The position numbers and the translations under genes are program-made. The notes beneath the pieces were generated by a model. It searched no databases. It saw only the letters and a list, made by a program, of their open reading frames with translations, and had not been told where the DNA came from. Below are positions 17,397-25,362 of a stretch of DNA of 64,000 bases, in pieces. The stretch lies in NCBI GenBank assembly GCA_963699015.1, contig CAVOSX010000001.1:682001-746000 (forward strand), read 5' to 3'. The stretch comes from PALSA-505 sp963699015 (GTDB lineage: Bacteria; Actinomycetota; Actinomycetes; Streptosporangiales; Streptosporangiaceae). Position 1 is the stretch's first letter; every line of letters begins with the position of its first letter.

Positions 17397-17813
17397 CTGG
17401 GTCTCTCAGGCTTAGCGGAACGCCGCCAGCAGCAGCGCGACGAGGATCATGGGCGCTCGCGCCGGGCCCTTGGCCGGCGGAATCGGATCCGCTGCACTGT
17501 TTCTCATCTCCCCGGTCAGCCACCCTGCGCCCGGGAGCCGGTGGCGGGCAGCCCGGCCCTGGTGGCCTGGCTCTTCGGGAACCGTACGAACTCCGGCGTG
17601 CGTGGGGCGTCACCCGAAGGTGCCTGCCGGGTGGAATATCGCGGCGCGGCGATCGGTCACCCGAAGGTGCTACCGGGCAGGCAGGGGTACGGTGTGAGAC
17701 GCACGGCACAGGCATCCAGGTGACGTCTCACACCTGGTCCCGGCTGGGTTAACGCGTTCGCCCGCGATTGAGACGAGTGTGAAGCGCGACTGCGGTCCTG
17801 GCACGATATCGGC
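17397..17813. other. Gene-free stretch with repeats and two exclusive hairpins
   Basis: I find no convincing gene here. A 14-base direct repeat TCACCCGAAGGTGC occurs at 17610 and 17657. GGTGTGAGACG (17691-17701) is the exact complement of CGTCTCACACC (17724-17734), and CCAGGTG (17716-17722) can instead pair with CACCTGG (17731-17737). The two stems compete for the same bases ahead of the VOC gene. Confidence 0.5.
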
Positions 17814-18167
17814 ATGGAACGTGTGCTTGGAGTTGGCGGATACTTCATGCGGGCCGCCGACCCGGTGGCCCTGGGTGCGTGGTATCGCGACTGCCTGGGC
17901 CTGGACGCCGATGAGAACGGCCTGTGGCGTCAGGAAGCCGGGATGACGGTGTTCGCGACTTTCGAGTCCGAGACCGAGTACTTTGGCTCCCTCGCCCAGC
18001 AGACCATGCTCAACTTCCGTGTCCGCGACCTGGATGCGATGCTCGCGCAATTGCGCGCCAAGGGAGCGGACGTAGCCAAGGAGACTCAGGACATGGAGGG
18101 TGTCGGTCGATTCGGCTGGGTCACCGATCCTGAGGGCAATCGGGTCGAGCTGTGGCAGCCCAGCTGA
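17814..18167 (+). CDS. VOC-family (glyoxalase/bleomycin-resistance fold) protein
   Basis: Single-domain vicinal-oxygen-chelate protein of 117 residues. Opening GGYFMRAADPVALGAWYRD, middle GLWRQEAGMTVFATF, and the closing motif GRFGWVTDPEGNRVELWQP with the metal-ligand Glu are typical of the glyoxalase I-like branch that may act on or bind small electrophiles. No ribosome site stands out. It follows a stretch that can form alternative hairpins. Substrate not predictable. Confidence 0.88.
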   Translation: MERVLGVGGYFMRAADPVALGAWYRDCLGLDADENGLWRQEAGMTVFATFESETEYFGSLAQQTMLNFRVRDLDAMLAQLRAKGADVAKETQDMEGVGRFGWVTDPEGNRVELWQPS

Positions 18168-18272
18168 CGGTGTCTTCACGTAGGCAGTGACGTGCTGGTG
18201 CCCGGGACTCGAACCTGAGACCCGCCCATGCCCCGTCCGGCCCGGGGAACCCCAGGAGTCTCGTCTGGCTTC

Positions 18273-19661
18273 TCAGTGCCCTCCAAGGCGAACGCTGGGC
18301 TGGCCGAGCAGCCGTTTTGCCTCGCGGATGCCGCTGGTCATCGCGCCGTCGGCGTAGGCCAGCCGCGCGCTCTGGGTGTGCTCGCCCGCGAACAGCAGGC
18401 GTCCGCCGACCGGCTCGCCGAGCAGGTCGGCGTCGCCGGGACTGGCACCGGGAGGGATGTGGGTGTAGGCGCCGCCGGCGTACGGGTCGGTTGCCCATGA
18501 GGTCACGGCCACCGCGGCGGGCCGCGGGCACGGGCCGCCGGTCGCCTCGGCCAGCATGTCAAGGGCCCACCGGGCCGCACCGTCCGTGCTCGCGCCCAGC
18601 AGGCGGCCGGCCGCGCTGTGGAAGACGAAGAAGACCAGCACCGGCCCGGCGCCGAACGCGTCCTGCCCGACCGCCCAGACCATCCACTCCCCCGGGTCGC
18701 GCGGGAAGATCATCATGTGCGGGAAGCCCGCGGCACGCCAGAACGGCTCGCCGAACCGCAGCGCCACCTTCTCGAAGCGGCCGAACCCGAGCCGTCCGAT
18801 CGCCGCCAGCCGGTCCGGCGGCAGCGCGGGCGAGAACCGCGGCGCACCCCGTTTGAGCACGCCCAGCGGAACCGTCACCACCACGTGGGAGCCTTCCTCA
18901 GACGTGCCGTCGGCACCCGTCACGCGCACCCCGCCCGCCGAGATCGCGACCTCGGCTACCTCCACCCCGAGACGCAGGTCCACGCCGGCGGCCATCGCGC
19001 CCGCCAGGCGCCGGTAGCCCCCGTCCGGCACATCGCCGAAGTAGTTCCCGCCGTATTCGAGCTCGTTCCACATCCACCGCAGTGACTGGCTCTCGGCCAG
19101 TCCCGCGGACTCGGCCTCAATGCCCGCGTACAGCATCTGGCGTGCACGCCTGGCCGACCCGGGGGCGAGGCCGGACCCGGCGATGAACGCCTCGATCCCG
19201 TCCGCCGCGGACGCATCCGGCCCGAGCTCGGCAGCCAGCCGACCGGCCGACTCGGGAAAAGCCTCCAGGTACAGGCCGAGCACCGCCCCGGCCTCGGCCG
19301 CCGACAGGCGGCGGCCCTCGCCGCGGTCGAAACCGGCCATCTCGGGCACCGGGTCCGCGCTCCGGCGGCCGACGCCGGCCTGCCGCGCGAACGCGCTCAT
19401 CGGGTTCCCGGCCGGCATGTGTATCCACGACCCGCCCAGATCGACCGGCAAGCCCGCCAGGTCAACCGTGTGCAGCCGGCCACCGATCCGGTCCCTGGCC
19501 TCCAGCACCACGCACTCAACGCCCGCGTGCGTCAGCGCGTTCGCAACCGTCAGTCCCGCGATGCCCGCGCCGACCACCACGACGCGCCCGACCGGTCCCG
19601 CCGCCGCCGCGGGAACGTCCGCGCGACCGTCATCGAAGTTCTCAGCCGTCAATCCCGCCAA
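18273..19661 (-). CDS. Flavin monoamine oxidase-family protein
   Basis: FAD-dependent amine oxidase of 462 residues. The dinucleotide-binding motif is VVVGAGIAGLTVANALTHAG near residue 28, followed by the second FAD segment RIGGRLHTVDLAGLPVDLGG and the substrate-side GSWIHMPAGNP. The C-terminal FAD motif is GRLLFAGEHTQ with YADGAMTSGIREAKR. Such enzymes oxidise primary or polyamines to aldehydes, giving H2O2 and ammonia; the actual amine is unknown. The gene stands alone, facing the VOC gene. Confidence 0.92.
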   Translation of the reverse strand: MAGLTAENFDDGRADVPAAAAGPVGRVVVVGAGIAGLTVANALTHAGVECVVLEARDRIGGRLHTVDLAGLPVDLGGSWIHMPAGNPMSAFARQAGVGRRSADPVPEMAGFDRGEGRRLSAAEAGAVLGLYLEAFPESAGRLAAELGPDASAADGIEAFIAGSGLAPGSARRARQMLYAGIEAESAGLAESQSLRWMWNELEYGGNYFGDVPDGGYRRLAGAMAAGVDLRLGVEVAEVAISAGGVRVTGADGTSEEGSHVVVTVPLGVLKRGAPRFSPALPPDRLAAIGRLGFGRFEKVALRFGEPFWRAAGFPHMMIFPRDPGEWMVWAVGQDAFGAGPVLVFFVFHSAAGRLLGASTDGAARWALDMLAEATGGPCPRPAAVAVTSWATDPYAGGAYTHIPPGASPGDADLLGEPVGGRLLFAGEHTQSARLAYADGAMTSGIREAKRLLGQPSVRLGGH

Positions 19662-19798
19662 CCCCCCGTCGGCGAAAGGTCGGGTGACCCGAGTGTCCCA
19701 CCGCTAACTCGCAGCGAGCTACGCCCCGTCCAGCGTGACCTTGCTCACGAACCGCCGCCGGGTCCGCGGGTTCGATAGGGGAAGCCGGGCTTGTGTGG

Positions 19799-19817
19799 TT
19801 AGGCTAGCCTCACCTAA
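19799..19817 (+). promoter_or_regulatory. DtxR/IdeR-type iron box
   Basis: TTAGGCTAGCCTCACCTAA matches 17 of 19 positions of the iron-box consensus TTAGGTWAGSCTWACCTWA. It lies ~120-140 bases before the first gene of a ferric-iron ABC importer, where repression by an Fe(II)-loaded DtxR/IdeR protein is expected. Confidence 0.8.
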
Positions 19818-19843
19818 GTAAATGTCGTCTAGGTAAATGTCGT
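19814..19843. repeat. 15-bp tandem repeat next to the iron box
   Basis: CTAAGTAAATGTCGT is followed directly by CTAGGTAAATGTCGT (one mismatch). The first copy overlaps the last four bases of the iron box. Its AT-rich cores may contain the -10 region of the promoter; a second protein site is equally possible. Confidence 0.6.
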
Positions 19844-19938
19844 GCCGGCGGGTTTCCCGCCTGGCCGCAGGCGTGGCCGCAGCGCCTGCGCCATGACGCC
19901 CGGCCCGGGAATCCGGCGGGCCGATCCTTGCTGGAGGC

Positions 19939-21048
19939 GTGGATGCAGGTATGTCACCGGAGCGTACTCCGGACTGCCGTCTACCCGGGTACGGCCTCGT
20001 GAGCGGGCGCAGCGCCCGCTGGCTGGGCGTGGCGCTCGCCGGGATCACGGTGGCCACCGGCCTGGCGGCCTGCAGCAGCGGGTCATCATCGCAGGGATCG
20101 GGTCAGTCGATCACGCTGTATAACGGCCAGCATGTGCAGACCGCCCAGTCGATAGTTTCCGGCTTCGAGAAAGCCACCGGGATCACGGTCAACGTGCGCA
20201 GCGATGACGAGGATGTGTTCGCTAACCAGATCGCCACCGAGGGGTCCAGCTCGCCGGCCGACGTGATCTTCACCGAGAACACTCCCCCGCTGGAGTACCT
20301 GCAGAGCAAGGGCCTGCTCGCGAAGGTGAATCCGGCCACGCTGGCGCGTACCCCGTCCAGGTTCAACTCGCCCGCCGGAGACTGGGTCGGCGTCTCGGCC
20401 CGGGTCAGCGTGCTTGTGTACGACCCTCACGTCATCCCGCGCAGCCAGCTCCCCACCTCGGTGCTGCAGATGGCCAGCCCGCGCTACCGGGGCAGGCTCG
20501 CCATCGCCCCGGGCGAGACCGACTTCCAGCCCATCGTCACCTCGGTGATGCACGTCTACGGCCGAGACCGCGCGCTGAGCTGGCTGCAGGGGATCAAGGC
20601 CAACGCCGCGGGGCATGTCTATCCCGACAACGAGACCATCGCGGAACAGGTCAACCGGGGCAGCGTCGGCTTCGGCCTGATTAACCAGTACTACTGGTAC
20701 CGGATGCGGGCCGAGATCGGCCCGGCGAACGTTCACTCGCAGATTGCCCACTTCGCCGACCGCGATCCCGGCTACGTCATCGACGTGTCGGGCGCTGCGG
20801 TGCTGAAATCCTCCCAGCACCAGGCGGCCGCTCAGAAGTTCCTGGCCTACCTGGTGAGCAAGCCCGGGCAGGAGATCATCGCGAACCCGGCCAAGTCGAT
20901 CAGCTTCGAGTACCCGATCGCGTCCGGGGTGACCACGATGGCCCCGGAGATGCCGTTCGCCCAGCTCCGGCCCTACCCGATCTCGCTGGGTGAAATCGGT
21001 ACCGGGGCCGCCGCGATCGCGCTGCTCAAGCAGGCCGGCCTGCTGTGA
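19939..21048 (+). CDS. Ferric-iron ABC importer substrate-binding lipoprotein
   Basis: Extracellular solute-binding protein of the FbpA/FutA class, 369 residues. A signal sequence ends in the lipobox GLAACSSG (Cys near residue 45), so it is anchored to the membrane. The mature part starts ITLYNGQHVQTAQSIVSGFE and contains the FbpA-like PADVIFTENTPPLEYL and the paired tyrosines in INQYYWYRMR expected to ligate Fe(III). The start is uncertain: GTG 19939, ATG 19951 or GTG 19999 all keep the signal peptide. First gene of a three-gene operon behind the iron box. Confidence 0.92.
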   Translation: MDAGMSPERTPDCRLPGYGLVSGRSARWLGVALAGITVATGLAACSSGSSSQGSGQSITLYNGQHVQTAQSIVSGFEKATGITVNVRSDDEDVFANQIATEGSSSPADVIFTENTPPLEYLQSKGLLAKVNPATLARTPSRFNSPAGDWVGVSARVSVLVYDPHVIPRSQLPTSVLQMASPRYRGRLAIAPGETDFQPIVTSVMHVYGRDRALSWLQGIKANAAGHVYPDNETIAEQVNRGSVGFGLINQYYWYRMRAEIGPANVHSQIAHFADRDPGYVIDVSGAAVLKSSQHQAAAQKFLAYLVSKPGQEIIANPAKSISFEYPIASGVTTMAPEMPFAQLRPYPISLGEIGTGAAAIALLKQAGLL

Positions 21049-22649
21049 CCGTCACCGGGACGCGGCCCGGCGCGCGGCGGAAACCGGACGGGGCAACCGC
21101 CCGGGCCCGCCGCGGCCCGGTGCCGTGGGTCCTGCTCGGCGCGAGCACCGCCGTCGCGGCGGTGCTGTTCGTGCCGCTGATCTTCCTGCTGATCGAGGCG
21201 CACGCCGCCGGGGTGGCGACGATCGCCGGGCTGATCTGGCGGCCGCTGACGGCCACCCTGCTGTGGAATACGGTCCGGCTCTCGGTGGTAGTGACCGCGC
21301 TGGACGCGGTGATCGGCACGCTGGCGGCCTGGTGCGTCGAGCGCACCGACCTGCCAGGGCGGCGGATCTGGGCGGTCCTGGTCGTGGTCCCTTTCGCCAT
21401 CCCCGACTTCGTCGTGAGCTTCGGGTGGGCGTCGCTGACCACCTGGGCCCAGGGGTTCCGCGGCGCCGTCCTGGTCATGACCCTGGCAACGTACCCGCTG
21501 GTGTACCTGCCGGTGGCGGCCAGCCTGCGCAGCGCGGACCCGGGCCAGGAGGAGGCCGCCCGCAGCCTGGGGCTCGGCCGGGTCCGCACCTTCCTGCGGG
21601 TGACCGTGGCCCAGGCCCGCGGCGCGATACTCGGCGGCTGCGTCCTGGTCGCCCTGGTGCTGCTGGCCGAGTACGGGGCCTTTGAGATCCTGGGTTACCA
21701 GACCTTCACCACGGAGATCTTCACCGAGTTCCAGCTCTCGTTCAACGTGCCGACAGCGTCCGCCCTGTCGCTGGTGCTCATCGCGCTCAGCGTCGTCGTG
21801 CTCGGCGGGGAGGTCGTGGCCCGCGGCCGGGGCCGCTCGGTGCGCACCGGCGCGCTCGCCCAGCGGGCGGTCCCGCGGTACCGGCTCGGCCGGGCCACGA
21901 TTCCGGTCCTGGCCTGCTTCGCTGCCCTGGCCGGCCTTGCGCTCGGCGTGCCGGTCGGTGCCAGCGTCTACTGGGTGTTCGAGGGCGGCGCGCACGCGAT
22001 CGTCGGCGTTTCGATCGCCGATGCCGCCTGGCATACCGCGTTCTACGGGGTCGCCGCGGCCGCGGCCGCCACCCTGCTGGCGCTTCCTGTCGCGCTGCTG
22101 GCGGTGCGGCACGGCAGCCGCGCCAGCCGCCTGCTCGAGCGCAGCACCTACCTGGTCCTGGCCATCCCGGGCCTGGTCATCGCCCTGGCGCTGGGCTACT
22201 TCGCCGAGCGCTACGCGCACGGCCTCGGCTACCAGACCGCCCCGCTACTGGTCGCGGCCTACGTCATCTTGTTCTTCCCGCTGGCGCTGGTCGGAGTCCG
22301 GGCGTCGGTGGCCCGCGCACCGGTCGGCCTGGAGGAAGCCGCCGCCGCGCTGGGACAGCGGCGGCTGGGGCAGCTATGCCGGGTGACCCTCCCGCTGGTC
22401 GCCCCCGGGCTCGCCGCCGCGTTCTGCCTGGTTTTCCTGGCCGTGATCACCGAGCTAACCGCCACCCTTATCCTGATACCCACGGGCGTCCAGACGCTGT
22501 CCACCCAGTTCTGGGCCTACGAGCAGAATCTGTCCTACGGACAGGCCGCGCCATTCGCGCTCGTGATCATCGGCGTCGCCGCCGTGCCCAGCTACCTGCT
22601 GGGCCGCTACTTCGACCGGCGGCCGGCCGGGGCAAGGAGGCAGCCGTGA
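21045..22649 (+). CDS. Ferric-iron ABC importer permease (fused)
   Basis: FbpB-type permease of 534 residues with two binding-protein-dependent transport domains in one chain. Two EAA-like loops that contact the ATPase are seen: EEAARSLGLGRVRTFLRVTV and EEAAAALGQRRLGQLCRVTL, each followed by membrane helices, with about 12 helices in total. The GTG start overlaps the stop of the binding-protein gene, and the stop overlaps the ATPase start. Confidence 0.93.
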   Translation: MTVTGTRPGARRKPDGATARARRGPVPWVLLGASTAVAAVLFVPLIFLLIEAHAAGVATIAGLIWRPLTATLLWNTVRLSVVVTALDAVIGTLAAWCVERTDLPGRRIWAVLVVVPFAIPDFVVSFGWASLTTWAQGFRGAVLVMTLATYPLVYLPVAASLRSADPGQEEAARSLGLGRVRTFLRVTVAQARGAILGGCVLVALVLLAEYGAFEILGYQTFTTEIFTEFQLSFNVPTASALSLVLIALSVVVLGGEVVARGRGRSVRTGALAQRAVPRYRLGRATIPVLACFAALAGLALGVPVGASVYWVFEGGAHAIVGVSIADAAWHTAFYGVAAAAAATLLALPVALLAVRHGSRASRLLERSTYLVLAIPGLVIALALGYFAERYAHGLGYQTAPLLVAAYVILFFPLALVGVRASVARAPVGLEEAAAALGQRRLGQLCRVTLPLVAPGLAAAFCLVFLAVITELTATLILIPTGVQTLSTQFWAYEQNLSYGQAAPFALVIIGVAAVPSYLLGRYFDRRPAGARRQP

Positions 22650-23845
22650 GCGCCGGGCCAGCCGACCTGGCAGCATCGGGGCTGCACAAGGCCTTCGGGC
22701 CGCACCAGGTGCTGAACGGCCTGGACCTGAAGGTTGCGGCGGGCACCATGACCGCCGTGCTCGGCCCGTCAGGGAGCGGCAAGACGACGCTGCTGCGGAT
22801 CCTGGCCGGGTTCGAACGGCCTGACAGCGGGTCGGTAACCATCGGCGTCGTGACCGTAGACGATGACCGGCGTCACGTTCCCGCCGACCGGCGCCGCATC
22901 GGCTACGTCTCCCAGGAGGGAAGCCTGTTCCCGCATCTCACGGTGGCGGCGAACGTGGGCTTCGGCCTCCCCCGCCGCCAGCGGCGCGGCCGCCGGGTCA
23001 GCGACCTGCTCGACGCCGTCGCGCTCACCGGCCTGGCGCGCCGCTACCCGCACGAGCTGTCCGGCGGCCAGCAGCAGCGGGCGGCGCTGGCTCGCGCGCT
23101 TGCCGTCACGCCGCGGGTGATGCTGCTGGATGAACCGTTCGCCTCGCTGGACGCGAACCTGCGCGCCAGCGTCCGCGCCGACGTGCGGGCGATCCTCCTC
23201 GAAGCCGCGACCACCGCGATCTTGGTGACCCACGACCAGGACGAGGCATTGTCCACCGCCGATCATGTCGCGGTCATCCGCGACGGCACGATCGCCCAGT
23301 GCGCTACCCCGCAAGACCTCTACGACCATCCGGCCGACGCCGGGCTCGCCCGCTTCATCGGCGACGCCAACCTCATTGAGGGCTTCAGCCGGCACGGCCG
23401 CGCGGACACCCCGCTCGGGATGCTCGCCGTCCGCGACGGCCTGCCCGCGGCTCCCGGCCCGGTCACCGTGCTGATCCGCCCCGAGCAGCTCGCCGTCTGC
23501 CCCGGCCCGGACGGCCCGGGTACCCGGGGCCAGGTGATCAGCACCAGCTTCCACGGCCACGACACCGTGATCTGCGTCAGCCCCGGCAACCACGCCCTCC
23601 CGTCACCGCTCCTCGTGCGCGTCTACGGCAATCCCCGGCTCATGCCGGGCTCGACGGTCACCCTGACCATCCGCGAGCCGGTCTGCGCCTGGCCGTCGCC
23701 GGCCGCCGGGCAGCACTCGCCGCAGGACGATCCCGGGGCCGGCGGGCAGCGCCGCGGTATGAGCGCCGAGCACCGCGACGGCGAGCCCGGCGAACGGCAC
23801 CCGGCCGACGGCGCCGACCGCGACGCTCGGTCCAGCGCGGTGTGA
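22646..23845 (+). CDS. Ferric-iron ABC importer ATPase
   Basis: FbpC-type ATP-binding subunit of 399 residues. Walker A GPSGSGKTT, Q-loop YVSQEGSLFPHLTV, signature LSGGQQQRAALARAL, Walker B VMLLDEPFASLD and the switch His in LVTHDQDEAL are present. The region after residue ~235 is the TOBE-like regulatory domain (VLIRPEQLAV). The start GTG has AAGGAGG six bases upstream and overlaps the permease stop. The final ~45 residues are a charged, low-complexity tail not usual in the family. Confidence 0.93.
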   Translation: MSAGPADLAASGLHKAFGPHQVLNGLDLKVAAGTMTAVLGPSGSGKTTLLRILAGFERPDSGSVTIGVVTVDDDRRHVPADRRRIGYVSQEGSLFPHLTVAANVGFGLPRRQRRGRRVSDLLDAVALTGLARRYPHELSGGQQQRAALARALAVTPRVMLLDEPFASLDANLRASVRADVRAILLEAATTAILVTHDQDEALSTADHVAVIRDGTIAQCATPQDLYDHPADAGLARFIGDANLIEGFSRHGRADTPLGMLAVRDGLPAAPGPVTVLIRPEQLAVCPGPDGPGTRGQVISTSFHGHDTVICVSPGNHALPSPLLVRVYGNPRLMPGSTVTLTIREPVCAWPSPAAGQHSPQDDPGAGGQRRGMSAEHRDGEPGERHPADGADRDARSSAV

Positions 23846-23884
23846 CCCGGCGCTCGCCGCCCGGATCGCGCGTTGAGTAGCGTC

Positions 23885-23920
23885 GCAGCATGGGTAGCAG
23901 CCGCAGCATGGATAGCAGCC
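23885..23920 (+). repeat. 18-bp duplication carrying two start codons
   Basis: GCAGCATGGGTAGCAGCC and GCAGCATGGATAGCAGCC lie in tandem (one mismatch). Each holds an in-frame ATG for the NUDIX gene (23890 and 23908), so the duplication created a second start with the same local context. Confidence 0.8.
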
Positions 23921-24306
23921 GGGTCACCTGCGTGGGCGCCCTGATCCGTGATGACCGGAACCGGGTCTACGTCCACCGCCGCTCGCCCAGCAGCCGGCTG
24001 CTGCCAGGCACCTGGGACGTGGTGAGCGGGCAGGTGGAAGCCGGCGAGACGCCACGGCAGGCGCTGGCCCGCGAGATCGCCGAGGAAACCGGCTGGCGGC
24101 TGCGGCGGATCGAGGCCGAGGTCGCGGACTGGGAGTGGTCGCACGACGGGATCACCCGCCGTCTGGGTGCCCGGCAGGTGGTCGCGTTCACCGACGCGCG
24201 CAACGCGCGGTCGCGTGCGGTCATGGGCAAGCTCGGCATGCGCTATGCCGGGGACGTCACCTACCGCGGCAAGCCGGATGTGCTCTACGAACTGGACCGC
24301 GGATGA
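23890..24306 (+). CDS. NUDIX hydrolase joined to a GNAT C-terminal piece
   Basis: Protein of 138 residues with two unrelated parts. Residues ~10-90 are a NUDIX domain with a complete Nudix box (GQVEAGETPRQALAREIAEE then TGW), which hydrolyses nucleoside-diphosphate-linked substrates. From about residue 92 (LGARQVVAFTDARNARSRAV then MGKLGMRYAGDVTYRG) the sequence is the C-terminal end of a GNAT acetyltransferase. The usual NUDIX C-terminus is missing. An ancestral deletion between neighbouring NUDIX and GNAT genes would give this in-frame chimera. The stop overlaps the next gene (ATGA). Activity is uncertain. Confidence 0.8.
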   Translation: MGSSRSMDSSRVTCVGALIRDDRNRVYVHRRSPSSRLLPGTWDVVSGQVEAGETPRQALAREIAEETGWRLRRIEAEVADWEWSHDGITRRLGARQVVAFTDARNARSRAVMGKLGMRYAGDVTYRGKPDVLYELDRG

Positions 24307-25202
24307 GAATGCACGCCGACCAGGTCAACATCACGCCCGGCACCGTCGCCCGCCTGGTGGCCGCCCAGTTCCCGCAGTGGCACGACCTCCCGGTGCGCGC
24401 TGTCACCTCCCACGGCACGGTCAACGCGCTGTTCCGGCTGGGCGACGAGATCGTGCTGCGTTTCCCGCTGCGGCCCAGCCTGGATGCCGGGCTGCGGGAC
24501 AAGCTCGCCGCCGAGCAGAACACCGCGCGCCGCGTCGCCGCACACGTCCCGGTCCCCGTGCCCGAGCCTGCCGGCTTCGGAGAACCGGGCGAGGGATACC
24601 CGGGGCCGTGGACGGCCTACCGCTGGATACCCGGCGAGACGGCCAGCGACGAGCGCATCGCCGATCCCGAGGCGTTCGCCTGTGACCTCGCCGGATTCGT
24701 CAGCGCCCTGCACAGCATGGACACCGGGGGACGCACCTGGAATGGGCGCACCCGGGGCGGCCCGCTGCGGCTGAGGGACGAACCGGTACGTCGTGCGCTG
24801 GCCGAAAGCGCCCGCCTCGCCGACACCGCCCGGCTTGCCTGGATCTGGGAGCGCTGCCTGCAGGCGCCCGATGACGCGGCCGACGTGTGGATCCACGCCG
24901 ACCTCATGCCCGGCAACCTGCTGGTGCGCAACGGGCGCCTGGCGGGCATCATCGACGTCGAAGACGTGTGCGTCGGCGACCCGGCGGTGGACCTGATGCC
25001 GGCCTGGAACCTGATGGCACCTGGGCCGCGCCAGGCCTACCGGCGAGCCCTCGGGGTCAGCGACGTGACGTGGGAGCGCGGGCGGGGATGGGCTATCGTC
25101 CAGGCGATCGTGGCCCTCCCGTACTACGCCGATACCAACCAGGTCATGGCCGGCACAGCCCGGCGCACGCTCGACGCGGTGCTTGACCGGAAGCAGGAAT
25201 GA
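24303..25202 (+). CDS. Aminoglycoside-phosphotransferase-family kinase
   Basis: APH-fold small-molecule kinase of 299 residues. The N-lobe shows SHGTVNALFRLGDEIVLRFP, the catalytic loop is the Brenner motif HADLMPGNLLV near residue 198, and IIDVEDVCVGDPAVDL provides the metal-binding Asp. Known members phosphorylate aminoglycosides, macrolides, choline or sugars; the sequence alone does not select one. Its ATG overlaps the NUDIX-GNAT stop. A second ATG two codons later is equally possible. Confidence 0.88.
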   Translation: MRMHADQVNITPGTVARLVAAQFPQWHDLPVRAVTSHGTVNALFRLGDEIVLRFPLRPSLDAGLRDKLAAEQNTARRVAAHVPVPVPEPAGFGEPGEGYPGPWTAYRWIPGETASDERIADPEAFACDLAGFVSALHSMDTGGRTWNGRTRGGPLRLRDEPVRRALAESARLADTARLAWIWERCLQAPDDAADVWIHADLMPGNLLVRNGRLAGIIDVEDVCVGDPAVDLMPAWNLMAPGPRQAYRRALGVSDVTWERGRGWAIVQAIVALPYYADTNQVMAGTARRTLDAVLDRKQE

Positions 25203-25362
25203 CCGCGGGAGGACTGAGGCTGGCCGCCTACCCGTTCTGCCGGCGGCAGGACCGGGTGCTGCCGGCCCGCTGGATCTCAGTTGCCGTCGGCGGGCTGCTG
25301 CGGTACTCAGCCGGCACCCCTAGGATCGCTAGGGGGCTCGGCGACAGCAGATAAGGACGGAC

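Noticed and set aside
17385..17723. 112-codon plus-strand frame in the gap after the PQ-loop gene
   Set aside because: No ribosome site, no homology pattern, Arg-rich composition; treated as non-coding.
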